A stretch of 64,000 bases of DNA from an uncultured Gammaproteobacteria bacterium (GTDB taxonomy: Bacteria > Pseudomonadota > Gammaproteobacteria > HK1), in the NCBI GenBank assembly GCA_947258715.1, contig CAMYJH010000001.1, positions 101,959 through 165,958 on the forward strand, read 5' to 3'. Below are positions 1 to 11,082 of the stretch, piece after piece (positions within the stretch are counted from its first letter, which is position 1; every line of letters begins with the position of its first letter). The position numbers and the translations under genes are program-made. Below the pieces are notes generated by a model. The model had not been told where the DNA came from, ran no database searches, and saw only the letters and a list, made by a program, of their open reading frames with translations.

Positions 1-1501
1 AGCTTCGGGCCAGGGCCCTTCACCAGAGCGAACAGTATCTCGCGGCGGTGAGCGAACGCATTCAGCTGGAGGCCTCGCTGACTAATCCGGGGGCGGTGAC
101 GGACAATCGGCGCAGGCTGTGGAGCGCCGTTTCGCGCATGTTCCCGGCGGAACTTCGGGCCGCCATGCCGAGCGTGCCGGATGTCATGAGCGGTTGGCTC
201 GAACTCGGCGTGATCGCGTCGGAGCTGCTCATGCAGCCCGACGCGTTGGTGCTCGAGATCGGTCGCTGGCGCGGGTTGTATCCGGGGCATCCGGCCAACC
301 CCGAGATCGTACCTTCGCTGATCGAGCTCGCCCGCTCGGGCGCGGCGCCGCCTTCGAAGGTCGTGCTGCTGCTGCCCCTGGATGGGCCCTTCGCGGCGGC
401 GGCAGCGGCTGTTCGCGACGGATTCCTCGCCGCCTGGTACGACGACGCGGATAACCCGCGCCGGCCTGAAGTTGCCGTACAAACCATGCGCAGCGAAGAC
501 GTTTGGTCGCCTTACCAGGCGGCGGTAGGTTCGGGGGCCGAGTTCATTGTCGGTCCTCTGGAGCGCTCGGCGGTCGACGCTATCGCCTCCGCCGATGCTC
601 TGCCGGTACCAACGCTGGCCCTCAACTACGCCACCGTGGACGCGCGCGCGCCAAGAGAAGCTGACGATCCTTTTGCCACTGGGGGCGTCGTCACCCACAG
701 CGTGCCACCACCTGCCCGCGACCGCCCGGAGCTGCTCTACCAGTTCGCACTGTCGCCGGAGGACGAATCCCGAATGGTGGCCAAACGCGCCTGGTTCGAC
801 GGCCATTCCAAAGCTGCCGTAATTGCACCCGAGGGAGACTGGGGCAATCGCGTTGCCGACGCCTTCGTTAGCGAATGGGAGCGAATTGGGGGAGTGGTGC
901 TGGATGTGCGCCGTTTCACGGGCGATGCAGCCGATATTTCCGCGCCCATCACGGCGCTACTGAAAATTGACGCCAGCGAGGCGCGCAGGCGCTCGCTCAG
1001 CAGAATCATTGGCAAGAAGGTCGAATTCGAGCCCCGCCGCCGCCAGGACCTGGATTTTCTGTTCATGGCCGCCTTCCCGGTGCAGGCCCGCCAGATCCGG
1101 CCCCTCCTCAAGTTTTACCACGCCGAGGACGTTCCGGTTTACGCCACTTCCCACGTCTACGTCGGGATGCCGGACGTGGACCGCGACACGGATCAGGACG
1201 GGGTGATGTTTCCCGACATGCCGTGGACCGTCGCTCCTGACCACGCCTCGCCGATCCGGGAGCAGGTGGTCAGCGCCTGGCCAAAGTCGCTGCCTGCGTA
1301 CCTGCGTCTTTTCGCTTTTGGCGCAGACGCTTATGGATTGGTGCCGCGCCTGAAGACCCTCAAGGAACGTCGCTATATCGAGTACGCCGGGGCCACTGGC
1401 GCGCTTTCGGTTGACGGCCAGAACCGCATCGAGCGTCGCCTGCTTTGGGCGAAGTTCGAGAGCGGCGTGCCACGACTGCTGAGTCAGCCGCCGCCGTCGC
1501 A

Positions 1502-1505
<4 letters not shown>
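1..1505 (+). CDS. lpoA: Penicillin-binding protein activator LpoA (LppC family), 5' end outside window
   Basis: Outer-membrane lipoprotein that activates the peptidoglycan synthase PBP1A from the periplasm. The reading frame is open back to base 3, so the GTG at 48 is probably internal, and the lipoprotein signal and most of the N-terminal TPR-like domain lie outside the window. What remains is the end of the helical domain and the whole C-terminal periplasmic-binding-protein-like domain. That domain opens with the typical VVLLLPLDGPFAAAA stretch and continues with RDGFLAAWY. The order lpoA-yraN-diaA-dolP is the classical gammaproteobacterial one and supports the call. Its stop overlaps the start of yraN (ATGA). 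Confidence 0.9.
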
Positions 1506-2522
<1,017 letters not shown>

Positions 2523-3110
2523 ATGTCGAGCACTAGAAAACTGCTTCTTAGCATTATCATCGCTACACAAGCGGGCCTGCTGGGAGGATGCGTGGCGGCC
2601 GTGGGTGCCGGCGTGGTGACTGGCGCAGCCGTCGCCCATGATCGCCGCACCAGCGGCACTTTCATTGATGATAATGTCATCGAGCTCAAGGCCCGTGGGG
2701 AACTGCAAAATGACAAGGAGCTGTGGAATTACTCTCACCTCAGCGTAACCTGCTTCAACAATATCTTGCTCCTGACGGGAGAGTCGCCGAGCGAGGCGTT
2801 GCGTCAAAGGGCGGCCCAAATCGTGGCCAATGTGCAGAAGGTTCGCAAGGTCCACAACGAGGTCGTCGTGGCGGCCCCTAGCTCCATGCTCTCGCGATCG
2901 GGGGATACCCTGACTACGGGTAAAGTGAAGACCGCGCTCGTCAACAATGACGACATCGATGCCACGCGAATCAAGGTCGTCACCGAGAACGGAGTGGTTT
3001 TTCTCATGGGCCTGGTGACCCAAAAGGAGGCCGACACCGCCACCGAGGTCGCGCGCCGGGTCGGCGGGGTGCAGCGGGTAGTGAGAATCTTCGAATACAT
3101 TGACGCCTGA
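2523..3110 (+). CDS. dolP: Outer-membrane lipoprotein DolP (YraP), two BON domains
   Basis: A 195-residue lipoprotein. The signal peptide ends in the lipobox LLGGC, so Cys22 or Cys23 is the expected lipidated residue. Two BON domains follow, roughly residues 50-118 and 128-195; BON domains bind phospholipid, and in E. coli DolP marks the division site and supports outer-membrane integrity. The ATG follows the diaA stop without a gap. This is the last gene of the lpoA-yraN-diaA-dolP unit; the next gene is on the other strand. Confidence 0.9.
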   Translation: MSSTRKLLLSIIIATQAGLLGGCVAAVGAGVVTGAAVAHDRRTSGTFIDDNVIELKARGELQNDKELWNYSHLSVTCFNNILLLTGESPSEALRQRAAQIVANVQKVRKVHNEVVVAAPSSMLSRSGDTLTTGKVKTALVNNDDIDATRIKVVTENGVVFLMGLVTQKEADTATEVARRVGGVQRVVRIFEYIDA

Positions 3111-3140
3111 CCCGCAGCAGCGTGCGGCGGGCGAATTAAC

Positions 3141-3644
3141 TCAATTGCCCACGACCTCGTCGCGGGCGCGACGGTAAATTTCTGCGTCTTCTTCACTGAA
3201 ACAACATGCGATAATTTCCGTGAACGACGATTCATAGGCACGCATAGTTGTAAGCGCAATGCGCGCCGCCTCCGACTTGGGAAATCCGTAGGCGCCGGTG
3301 CTTATGGCGGGGAAAGCGATTGTGCGCACGCCCTTCTCCAGCGCGAGTTCTAGGCAGTGCCGGTAACAGCTTTCCAGGAGCCCGCTTTCTCCACGGCTTC
3401 CCCCGGACCAGACAGGCCCCACGGCGTGGATGACAATCTTCGCTGTCAGCCCGTGCCCTCCGGTCGCCCTCGCCTCTCCGGTGGGACAGCCGCCCACATT
3501 CTCGCACTCTTCGCGCAGTCCAGGTCCCGCCGCACGGTGGATTGCGCCATCCACGCCGCCCCCGCCAAGAAGACTGTTGTTGGCGGCATTAACGATCGCA
3601 TCCACCTCGAGACGCGTAATATCTCCTACTTGTACGCTGATCAT
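3141..3644 (-). CDS. Macrodomain protein, probable O-acetyl-ADP-ribose deacetylase (YmdB-like)
   Basis: A stand-alone macrodomain of 167 residues. Proteins of this MacroD/YmdB class bind ADP-ribose and hydrolyse O-acetyl-ADP-ribose or remove mono-ADP-ribose from proteins. Visible landmarks: [22 protein letters not shown] at the start with the conserved Asn and Gly-rich loop, [12 protein letters not shown], and the second phosphate loop [13 protein letters not shown]. The catalytic-loop Asn/Asp pair of active MacroD enzymes appears present. It reads towards dolP and starts 62 bases from the divergent DUF3301 gene. No ADP-ribosyltransferase or sirtuin is adjacent, so its partner is unknown. Confidence 0.9.
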   Translation of the reverse strand: MISVQVGDITRLEVDAIVNAANNSLLGGGGVDGAIHRAAGPGLREECENVGGCPTGEARATGGHGLTAKIVIHAVGPVWSGGSRGESGLLESCYRHCLELALEKGVRTIAFPAISTGAYGFPKSEAARIALTTMRAYESSFTEIIACCFSEEDAEIYRRARDEVVGN

Positions 3645-3706
3645 GCGGACCTCCTTGCAAAAAGTGTTTGTCTGCCAATTGGCCTAGGCCTGGATTTCGA
3701 GATGCG

Positions 3707-4033
3707 ATGGAACTGAACGGTGTCCTGCTCGGCCTGCTTCTCGTCGGAGCAGTTTATCTAGCGTGGCGCGACAGCATGCGGGCGCGCGAGCGCGCGGTCT
3801 CGTTCTGCCGCAAACTTTGTTCGCGACACGAGGTGCAATTTCTCGACGACACAGTGGCGCTGACGCGTCTGGGCATAAGGCGGGATCCGACCCGCGGGCT
3901 GAAGCTCCATCGCGTTTACGAGTTTGAATTCAGCACCGAGGGGCAAAGTCGTTCGCTCGGCAGCGTGATTCTCACCGGTGACCGCATCGATGCCGTCCAG
4001 TTACCAGGCGTTACGAATTACATTGAACACTAA
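3707..4033 (+). CDS. DUF3301 membrane-anchored protein
   Basis: A 108-residue protein with one N-terminal membrane segment (about residues 4-18, GVLLGLLLVGAVYLAW) followed by a basic, soluble domain. That domain contains RERAVSFCRKLC, the segment VQFLDDTVAL and the pattern YEFEFSTEG, which match the DUF3301 family as I know it. The function is unknown. I chose the ATG at 3707 because it places the membrane helix at the N-terminus; an upstream ATG at 3668 would add 13 residues. Divergent from the macrodomain gene. Confidence 0.75.
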   Translation: MELNGVLLGLLLVGAVYLAWRDSMRARERAVSFCRKLCSRHEVQFLDDTVALTRLGIRRDPTRGLKLHRVYEFEFSTEGQSRSLGSVILTGDRIDAVQLPGVTNYIEH

Positions 4034-4440
4034 ACAGTTTTACCAAGCGATGCTAGACCAGCATTTCGACTCAATGCTCGGATAAGGTGTTATCACGGCG
4101 CTTCGAGTTCGCAGATCTCGCTCTACGTTCTTTGTCTATGCCCTTTGCCGCGCTTCCTGGCCCGGCAGTCAAGATTAAGGCGCGTTTCAGTTTACGATTT
4201 CACTCGCGCCCTTCCAATTTTCACCCCCTCCGCAATCAGGGGGCAGGGATCTTGACCATTGGGGTGAGTTGAAACGCAGTCGAGCGAAAAATCGAACCAA
4301 CCACGTTTCGCGGGGTTGAAAGAGTCGCCGAACGGGCCTGTGATCCAAAGTCCAGTCGGCTATGGACGCCCGCCGGACCCCCGGGAGCAGCGAGACTCGA
4401 TGCTATTCTGGCGAGTTTCCGCCCTTCGCTCGAACAGCGA
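4034..4440. other. Intergenic region between convergent DUF3301 gene and sspB
   Basis: About 400 bases without a gene I can support. The flanking genes converge here, so terminators are expected, but I see no clear GC hairpin followed by a T-run. Short open frames exist but have no recognisable domain. Confidence 0.5.
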
Positions 4441-4827
4441 CTATTTGACAATACGCAGAGCGGGACGCCCCGCTGACTTGGATTCGATGGACTCCCCGTC
4501 CGGCGGATCGGGTTCGGGCGAATCCTCGGGGAACGACATCCCAGCGCCATTTTCCCGCGCGATGACCGCCTGCACCGCAGCCACGGGAACAGAGACCTGA
4601 AAGACCACGCCGCCAAAACGCGCGCCGAATTCAATTCCCTCGTTACCGATAACCAAGCTGCGCACCGCGCGTTCAGAGATATTCAGCACGATTCGGCCAT
4701 CGGAAACGTACTGTCGCGGAACTTGTACGCCTTCGAACTCCGCATCGACGACGATCTGAGGTGTCAGTGAGTTGTCGACGATCCATTCGTGCACGGCACG
4801 TATAAGATACGGCCGGCTCGAGCTCAT
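4441..4827 (-). CDS. sspB: ClpXP protease specificity-enhancing factor SspB
   Basis: Adaptor that binds ssrA-tagged proteins and hands them to ClpXP. The 128-residue product has the conserved N-terminal domain (SRPYLIRAVHEWIVDN, TPQIVVDAE, IVLNIS and the FGARFGG segment), an acidic Pro-rich linker, and the short C-terminal motif RPALRIVK that docks on the ClpX N-domain. I place the start at MSSSRPY (4827); the frame is open eight codons further. It lies directly downstream of sspA on the same strand, the usual sspA-sspB pair. Confidence 0.93.
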   Translation of the reverse strand: MSSSRPYLIRAVHEWIVDNSLTPQIVVDAEFEGVQVPRQYVSDGRIVLNISERAVRSLVIGNEGIEFGARFGGVVFQVSVPVAAVQAVIARENGAGMSFPEDSPEPDPPDGESIESKSAGRPALRIVK

Positions 4828-4929
4828 CGTGATTTCGGATGACGATGGCAAGGCAAAGCTCAGAAGTATTACTTCGCTATTTCCTCTTAGCTCAGCTACG
4901 CAGCTTTTTTGGTGACCACGAATGGTCTG

Positions 4930-5556
4930 TCAAGGCTCGCGCATTTCGCGCTCCGCCTCCGAAAGGCTCGCTTCGAAGGCTTCCCGCTCGAATATGCGAT
5001 CGGCAAATCTATACAGCGGCTTTGCCTGGCTCGGCAGTTTGATTCGATAGTACGACAAGCGCCACAGCACCGGCGCCAGATAACAGTCGACGAGAGAGTA
5101 ATCGTCAGACATGAAAAACTTCTTCTGTCCGAACATCGGCGCTATCGAGGTCAAGTGATCCCGCAAGCTTCTCCGTGCGGTATCGGCTTGTCTGCCATCG
5201 GTCTCGATTTGGGAAACCAGCTCGTAAATATCTCGCTGGATACGATAACGGAAAAGGCGATTGTTCGCTCTCGCCACCGGGTCGACCGGCATCAGCGGCG
5301 GATGGGGAAAGCGCTCATCAAGGTACTCCATGATGATCTGTGGCTCGTAGAGCACCAACTCACGATCTACGAGTGTGAGGATCGACCCGTAAGGGTTCAA
5401 GTCCTTGAGGTCCTCAACCGAATCTTCGGCCGAAACGCTCTGTATCTCGACGTTTATGGCCTTTTCGGCCAGAACGAACCGAACCGCATGACTCGCTGGG
5501 TCCAGCGGATCGGAATACAGGGACATGACGGACCTGCGGTTCGCCAGCAACGCCAT
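4930..5556 (-). CDS. sspA: Stringent starvation protein A (glutathione S-transferase fold)
   Basis: RNA-polymerase-associated protein of the GST superfamily, needed in E. coli for stationary-phase acid tolerance. The 208-residue product begins MALLANRRSVMSLYSDPLD, contains the thioredoxin-like domain with VDRELVLYEPQIIMEYLDERFPHPPLMP and an all-helical C-terminal domain. It lacks GST catalytic residues, as is normal for SspA. The ATG at 5556 has a GGAG ribosome site about ten bases upstream; an upstream in-frame codon at 5637 would add a non-conserved leader. It follows petC, a common gammaproteobacterial arrangement (petABC-sspAB). Confidence 0.93.
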   Translation of the reverse strand: MALLANRRSVMSLYSDPLDPASHAVRFVLAEKAINVEIQSVSAEDSVEDLKDLNPYGSILTLVDRELVLYEPQIIMEYLDERFPHPPLMPVDPVARANNRLFRYRIQRDIYELVSQIETDGRQADTARRSLRDHLTSIAPMFGQKKFFMSDDYSLVDCYLAPVLWRLSYYRIKLPSQAKPLYRFADRIFEREAFEASLSEAEREMREP

Positions 5557-5670
5557 TAGCTTAACTCCGGATTGTTCCCGCGGGGTGATAACACGAATAC
5601 CTCCAGCCTCCACGCCGCGGTTATTTAAACGCGGCAACCACCACAGTTCATACGTGGAACCGGAGCGATG

Positions 5671-6495
5671 TCAGTGAACGTCCTTCCAGTACTCCCTGTA
5701 CAGGCTGTAACTCAGAACGGACAGCACCGCCAAAAAAACCAGCACCCAGATTCCGATCTTATACCGAACCAGCTGGGCGGGTTCACCAAGATAGACCAGG
5801 AAATTCACCAGATCCCTCACTGCCTTTCGGAACTGCCCCGGCTCCATGATGCCTGCCTGAACCACCTTGAGCCGGTCGATGGCTTCGACCGCCGAGCCAT
5901 CCGACAATACCAGGTGCCTATGTAGCAGAATATCTTCACCCGAGGCTTCCAGCGCGTGAAGTTGATCGGACTCGACGTTTTCAGGCCGGTCCCCGGTGAC
6001 GTATTCCGGAATTCCCTGCTGGGACCAAAGCACGTGAGGCATTGCGACTTCCGGGAAAACAACATTGTTTACGCCGAAGGGTCTGGCAGGATTATCGTCC
6101 TTGTAAAAGGTAACCAGATACGAATACAGCCAGTCTGCGCCACGGGCGCGGGCAATGACCGAGAGATCCGGCGGCGGCACCCCGAACCACGTGTTGGCGG
6201 TACCCGTCGGTATGGCGACGTCCATTTTGTCGACAACTTTGTCTCCGGCGAACAAAAGGTTTTCCCGCACATGATTGTCGCTCAAGCCCAGATCGCGACC
6301 TATGCGGTTGTAGCGCATATAGCTTGCGGAATGACAGCTGACGCAAAAGTTCACGAATAGCCTTGCGCCGCGCTGAAGCGATGCCTTGTCGTTCAGGTCG
6401 GGTTTGGCTTCAAGCAGCTCGAGTTCCGCCACCGCCATGCTCACCACGGGCAGCGTGGCAAGGAGCGCGGCAAGCATGATGTTCCTCAACCTCAC
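5671..6495 (-). CDS. petC: Ubiquinol-cytochrome c reductase, cytochrome c1 subunit
   Basis: Membrane-anchored c-type cytochrome of the bc1 complex; it takes electrons from the Rieske protein and passes them to a soluble cytochrome c. The 274-residue product has a signal peptide (residues 1-23), the haem-attachment site CVSCHS near residue 51, the segment VAMPHVLW providing the axial Met, and one C-terminal membrane helix (IGIWVLVFLAVLSVLSYSLY). It overlaps petB by four bases, so the two are translationally coupled. Confidence 0.95.
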   Translation of the reverse strand: MRLRNIMLAALLATLPVVSMAVAELELLEAKPDLNDKASLQRGARLFVNFCVSCHSASYMRYNRIGRDLGLSDNHVRENLLFAGDKVVDKMDVAIPTGTANTWFGVPPPDLSVIARARGADWLYSYLVTFYKDDNPARPFGVNNVVFPEVAMPHVLWSQQGIPEYVTGDRPENVESDQLHALEASGEDILLHRHLVLSDGSAVEAIDRLKVVQAGIMEPGQFRKAVRDLVNFLVYLGEPAQLVRYKIGIWVLVFLAVLSVLSYSLYREYWKDVH

Positions 6496-7883
6496 GTCAC
6501 CCGCTCCGGAACCGGTTTTGACGCGTTCAACCCGGGCCTGAATACCGGGAGGAGATAAAACACCAGGAAATAGCCGACGGGGAGAAGCGCGCTCACCGCC
6601 ATCAGGGCGCCTTGACTAGGGTCAAATCGTCTCCAGTCGCCAATCAGCATCAGCACCAGCAGGACGACGACCAATCTGCCATAGTACTTGGCGGACCTGT
6701 CCTTACTGTAGACCCAGAGCGTCAGGAACCACAGAAAATAGAGCTCGCCCAGGCGCAGCCCGAGCTCGGACATTCCAGGCGTCGGCGGCTGGGTGCCGAG
6801 ATAACCCAAAGTTACGAAGCCGACGGCAAACACGGCCAACGCTAGTCTGTACAAGGTGCTGCGGTAGCGAATGGATTTCACCGGGTGGCGATCAAGCCAC
6901 GGCAAAAAGAAGAAGATCAGCACCGCGACACCCATGGCGAGGACGCCGGTGAGCTTGTCGGGTATGGCCCGGAGGATCGCGTAGTAGGGAGTAAAATACC
7001 AAAGCGGAACGATGTGCTCCGGCGTCTTCAGGGGATCCGCAGGGGTGAAATTTGCCCTTTCGAGGAACCAGCCGAAGAAGTCCGGCGCGAAGAACATCAC
7101 CAGAGCAAACAGAAACAGGAATACCATCATGCCCGCGATGTCTTTCACGGTGTAGTAGGGATGAAAGGGAATTCCGTCCTGCGGGACGCCTTCGGCGTTC
7201 TTGTTCTTTTTGATCTCGATCCCATCCGGATTATTTGAGCCCACTTCGTGCAGCGCCATGATGTGCGCGGCAACCAGCCCCAGCAGCACCAGCGGCACCG
7301 CGACTATGTGGAACGAATAAAAGCGATTGAGGGTCGCGTCGGAGACCACATAATCACCGCGCATCCAAAGGGCCAGAGTCTCACCTACCCAGGGCACCGC
7401 GCCAAACAGCGAGACGATGACCTGCGCGCCCCAGAACGACATCTGGCCCCAAGGCAGCAGGTAGCCGAAGAAAGCTTCCGCCATAAGGGCCAAGAAAATC
7501 ATCATGCCGAGGATCCAGATGAGCTCGCGTGGGTGCTTATAGGAGCCGTACATAAGACCCCGGAACATGTGCAGGTAGACGATGACGAAGAAAAACGACG
7601 ACCCCGTCGAGTGCATGTAGCGGATGGTCCATCCCCAAGGCACTTCACGCATGATGTACTCCACCGAGGCGAATGCGTGTTCGGCCGAAGGCTTGTAGTG
7701 CATCGCGAGCCAGATGCCAGTGAGAATCTGCATCACCAATGCGAGTATCGCGAGGGATCCAAAAAAATACCAGAAGTTGAAATTTTTGGGCGCGTAGTAC
7801 TTCGCCAGGTGTTCGTTCCACATCTTGGTGAGCGGAAAGCGCGCGTCGGTCCATTCCAGCAGTCCAGTGAGCAGGGCTTTCAT
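6492..7883 (-). CDS. petB: Ubiquinol-cytochrome c reductase, cytochrome b subunit
   Basis: Integral membrane subunit holding haems bL and bH and both quinone sites. The 463-residue product has eight or more hydrophobic helices. Haem ligand histidines are seen in IRYMHSTGSSFFFVIVYLH and FHIVAVPLVLLGLVAAHIM. The Qo-site motif, PEWY in mitochondria, reads PLWY here (about bases 7003-7014, in IVPLWYFTPYY). The C-terminus carries extra hydrophobic segments beyond the eighth helix, as in many proteobacteria. Coupled to petA by a one-base overlap and to petC by four bases. Confidence 0.95.
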   Translation of the reverse strand: MKALLTGLLEWTDARFPLTKMWNEHLAKYYAPKNFNFWYFFGSLAILALVMQILTGIWLAMHYKPSAEHAFASVEYIMREVPWGWTIRYMHSTGSSFFFVIVYLHMFRGLMYGSYKHPRELIWILGMMIFLALMAEAFFGYLLPWGQMSFWGAQVIVSLFGAVPWVGETLALWMRGDYVVSDATLNRFYSFHIVAVPLVLLGLVAAHIMALHEVGSNNPDGIEIKKNKNAEGVPQDGIPFHPYYTVKDIAGMMVFLFLFALVMFFAPDFFGWFLERANFTPADPLKTPEHIVPLWYFTPYYAILRAIPDKLTGVLAMGVAVLIFFFLPWLDRHPVKSIRYRSTLYRLALAVFAVGFVTLGYLGTQPPTPGMSELGLRLGELYFLWFLTLWVYSKDRSAKYYGRLVVVLLVLMLIGDWRRFDPSQGALMAVSALLPVGYFLVFYLLPVFRPGLNASKPVPERVT

Positions 7884-8476
7884 CAGGCGGCGTCCTGATC
7901 CACGCCGATGATGATGCGGCTGTCGCTTAAGTACTTATAAGGTGGAACTTCGAGGTTGGTGGGCGCCGGCACACGGGCGTAGACCCTTCCGGCCATGTCG
8001 AAGCGGGAGCCGTGACAGGGACAGAAGAACCCGCCCTTCCACTGGGGGCCCAAGTCGTCGGGGGCAACGTCGGGACGATAAGTAGGCGCGCAGCCCAGGT
8101 GGGTGCAAATTCCCACCAAGATGAGGTATTCGGGCTTGATGGAGCGGTGCGGGTTCTGTGCGTAGGCCGGCTGTTGGGCCACCTCGGAGTCGGGATCCCG
8201 CAGCTTGTCTTCCACCGCCACCAGGGAGGCGAGCTGCTCTTCGGTCCTGCGTACGATCCACACCGGCTTGCCCCGCCACTTGACTGTGGTCATTTGCCCC
8301 GGCTCGAGCTTGCTGATGTCCTCTTCCACGGGCGCGCCGATGGCCTTGGCGCGTTCACTGGGCTGAAACGAGGCGACGAAAGGGACGGCCGCAAAGGCCA
8401 CGCCAACCGCTCCAACCACGGTGGTCGCGCCCGTGAGGAACCGGCGCCGCCCAATATCTACGCCATCACTGCTCAT
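7883..8476 (-). CDS. petA: Ubiquinol-cytochrome c reductase, Rieske iron-sulfur subunit
   Basis: Carries the 2Fe-2S cluster that oxidises ubiquinol at the Qo site. The 197-residue product begins with a twin-arginine-like signal/anchor (GRRRFLTG followed by a hydrophobic stretch to about residue 33) and has both cluster-binding motifs, CTHLGC and CPCHGS, with one Cys and one His each, plus the Pro loop (PAPTNLEVPP). First gene of the petABC operon. The 144 bases upstream separate it from hisC and should hold its promoter. Confidence 0.95.
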   Translation of the reverse strand: MSSDGVDIGRRRFLTGATTVVGAVGVAFAAVPFVASFQPSERAKAIGAPVEEDISKLEPGQMTTVKWRGKPVWIVRRTEEQLASLVAVEDKLRDPDSEVAQQPAYAQNPHRSIKPEYLILVGICTHLGCAPTYRPDVAPDDLGPQWKGGFFCPCHGSRFDMAGRVYARVPAPTNLEVPPYKYLSDSRIIIGVDQDAA

Positions 8477-8620
8477 GACTTGAGAAAACTCCTAGGCTGG
8501 GAATGCCGGATGAATTGTTATTTTCAATCGGCCCGGGAACCTAAAACGGCGCAAATGAAAGCACGCGCTAAGCGTTTTATCGTCCTATAAGCGCCGGGAG
8601 AGGTCAAGGCCACGAGGGTG

Positions 8621-9772
8621 TCAGCCTCGGCCGAACGCCTCAACGCCCTTATCCGCAAGGGTCTGCTCCAGCGCGGCGAGAAAAGCCGCGTTCTCATCGG
8701 CCGTGCCGACCGTCACTCTTAGGCAGTGCGCGAGCGCCGGCGCCGTGCCATCCAGGTTCTTGATCAGAACATTTCGCTGCTTGAGTCCCTCGAATATCGA
8801 GTCTGCGGCGACGCCAAATGACCGGAAGAGCAGGAAATTGGCACGGCTCGGCCATACCTTGAGTCCTTCGATTGCCGAGAGCGCAGCGAAAAGCGCCTCG
8901 CGCTGGCGGCAGATCTCATTGGCTTGTCGGCGGAACACGTCACGGTGTCGCAGCGCGAAAGCCGCCGAGCGCTGGGTAAGCACGTTGATGTTGTACGGCA
9001 AACGGAGCTTGTCCAACTGTTTCGTCCAGGCGCTTGCGCCCAACAGATAGCCCAGTCGGAGGCCGGCAAGACCCAGTTTGGAAAGCGTGCGCATCACCAG
9101 AACGTTGTCAAACTCGCGCCAGCGCCCGATCCAGGTATCACCAGCGAAGGGTGAATAGGCCTCGTCGATGACCACCAGACCGTGGGCCCCGCGCGTCACC
9201 GCCATGATCCCCTCAGGGTCGAAAAGGTTTCCGGTGGGATTATTGGGATAGGCAAGAAAAATCAGCGACGGCTGATGTTGTATCACCGCGGCGAGCACCG
9301 CGTCGGTGTCGAGAGCGAAGCTTTCGCGCTCTAGGGGCACCTCGACGAATTCCATCCCGGAGGCAATAGCGCAGCGCCGGTACATGACGAAGCTTGGGGC
9401 CACCGAAAGCACCGCGGCGCCGGGGCGGGCGAAGAGGGTGGAGAGCAGCTGAATGAGTTCGTCGGATCCATTACCGAGCACCAGCGGCTGATCTCGCTCC
9501 AGTCCTTCTGACCTCCGGATCTGAACTTTGAGCTCAGCGGCTTGAGGATCTGGATAGCGGTTGACCGGCGTGTCGCGCAACCACGCGAGCCACTCCGCGC
9601 GCATTTTCTCGGACCAGGAATGGGGATTCTCCATCGCGTCCAGCTTCACCATTCCACTGGCGTCTGCGACGCTGTAAGGCGCGAGATCCCGAACCTCGGG
9701 CCTCACCAGCTTCTCCACCCGCCGGGCCGCGCTCGCTCGCGCAGCGGGCGGGGTCTTGACCCGGTCACTCAC
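8621..9772 (-). CDS. hisC: Histidinol-phosphate aminotransferase
   Basis: PLP enzyme converting imidazole-acetol phosphate and glutamate to histidinol phosphate. The 383-residue product shows LDAMENPH near the N-terminus, [19 protein letters not shown], the VIDEAYSPF segment and the PLP-lysine motif [15 protein letters not shown] start it at the GTG at 9772 (VSDRVK), which overlaps the hisD stop by eight bases; the frame is open far upstream inside hisD but that part is antisense-like noise. Order murA-hisG-hisD-hisC is typical of gammaproteobacteria. Confidence 0.93.
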   Translation of the reverse strand: MSDRVKTPPAARASAARRVEKLVRPEVRDLAPYSVADASGMVKLDAMENPHSWSEKMRAEWLAWLRDTPVNRYPDPQAAELKVQIRRSEGLERDQPLVLGNGSDELIQLLSTLFARPGAAVLSVAPSFVMYRRCAIASGMEFVEVPLERESFALDTDAVLAAVIQHQPSLIFLAYPNNPTGNLFDPEGIMAVTRGAHGLVVIDEAYSPFAGDTWIGRWREFDNVLVMRTLSKLGLAGLRLGYLLGASAWTKQLDKLRLPYNINVLTQRSAAFALRHRDVFRRQANEICRQREALFAALSAIEGLKVWPSRANFLLFRSFGVAADSIFEGLKQRNVLIKNLDGTAPALAHCLRVTVGTADENAAFLAALEQTLADKGVEAFGRG

Positions 9773-11078
9773 CGCGACTTCGAATCTCGGCGGATCGCGC
9801 GTGCGCGGTGAGCGTCTCGCCGCGTGCAAGATGCGCGGCCACGTCACCCAGCACGCGAGCGCCTTCGGGCGTGCAGTGGATGACGCTGGACCGCTTCTGA
9901 AAGTCGTAGACGCCCAGAGGCGAGCTGAATCTCGCCGTACCCCCTGTGGGCAGCACGTGATTGGGACCGGCGCAGTAGTCGCCCAGGGCCTCGGCGGTGA
10001 AGCGCCCCATGAAAATGGCGCCGGCGTTGCGCACCGCGGGCAGCAGCGCATCCGGATCGGCCACCGAAAGCTCCAGGTGCTCCGGCGCGATCCGGTTGGC
10101 CACGGCGATAGCCTGGTCAAGATTTTCGACCCGGATGAAGACACCCCGGCGCGTAAGCGAGCGGCGAATGATGTCGGCGCGCTCCATCGTCGGCAACAGG
10201 CGCATCACCGCATCGAACACCTGATCGAGATAGGCCCCGTCGGTGCAGACCAGAACGGCGCGGGCGTCCTCGTCGTGCTCCGCCTGAGAAAACAGATCCA
10301 AGGCGGTCCAGTCCGCAGGCGCGCTGCCATCGCTGACGATGAGAATCTCAGATGGTCCGGCGATCATGTCGATACCCACCTGTCCGAACACCAGCCGCTT
10401 GGCCGTAGCCACGTAAGCGTTTCCCGGGCCAACGATCTTATCCACGCGCTCGATGCTCTCGGTGCCGTAGGCGAGCGCCGCCACCGCCTGCGCGCCGCCC
10501 ACGGTGAGAACCTCGGTGACCCCGGCGACGTGCGCCGCCGCCAGCACCAGCTCGCTCAGTATCCCGCCCGGCGCCGGCACCGCTAGAACCACCTTGCCGA
10601 CACCGGCCACGCTGGCGGGGATGGCGTTCATCAGCACCGAGGAGGGATAGGCGGCTTTGCCGCCGGGCACGTAGAGCCCGACCCGTTCCAACGGCGTCAC
10701 TTGCTGGCCCAGGCGGGTGCCGTGCTCGTCGCTAAAGGACCACGACTCGAGTCGCTGCTTGGTGTGGTAGTCGCGAATTCGTTCGGCGGAAGTCTCGAGC
10801 GCACATCGCGTTTGTCCGTCGGTGGCGGCCCAGGCCTTTCTAATCCGCGATTCGGAGACGAACAGCGCACGCACGCTGGTAGCATCAAGTCGATCAAAAC
10901 GGCGGGTATAGTCCAGCACCGCCGCATCTCCTCGCTGGCGCACGTCGTCGATGATCTCACGCACCTTAGCTTCCACCTCGCCATCTGACTCAGGCGGCGA
11001 GGAAACGAGCGCATCGAGCCCGGAACCAAACCCTGGATCCGAAGCCTCCAGGCGGGCAATTGCGATCCGTTCTGTCAA
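9765..11078 (-). CDS. hisD: Histidinol dehydrogenase
   Basis: Zinc enzyme performing the last two steps of histidine synthesis, L-histidinol to histidine, with two NAD+. The 437-residue product contains [20 protein letters not shown], the VGPGNAYVA segment, the metal-site region [11 protein letters not shown] with the downstream SQAEHDEDA, and [17 protein letters not shown]. It follows hisG with a four-base gap and overlaps hisC. Confidence 0.96.
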   Translation of the reverse strand: MTERIAIARLEASDPGFGSGLDALVSSPPESDGEVEAKVREIIDDVRQRGDAAVLDYTRRFDRLDATSVRALFVSESRIRKAWAATDGQTRCALETSAERIRDYHTKQRLESWSFSDEHGTRLGQQVTPLERVGLYVPGGKAAYPSSVLMNAIPASVAGVGKVVLAVPAPGGILSELVLAAAHVAGVTEVLTVGGAQAVAALAYGTESIERVDKIVGPGNAYVATAKRLVFGQVGIDMIAGPSEILIVSDGSAPADWTALDLFSQAEHDEDARAVLVCTDGAYLDQVFDAVMRLLPTMERADIIRRSLTRRGVFIRVENLDQAIAVANRIAPEHLELSVADPDALLPAVRNAGAIFMGRFTAEALGDYCAGPNHVLPTGGTARFSSPLGVYDFQKRSSVIHCTPEGARVLGDVAAHLARGETLTAHARSAEIRSRGE

Positions 11079-11082
11079 TTAA

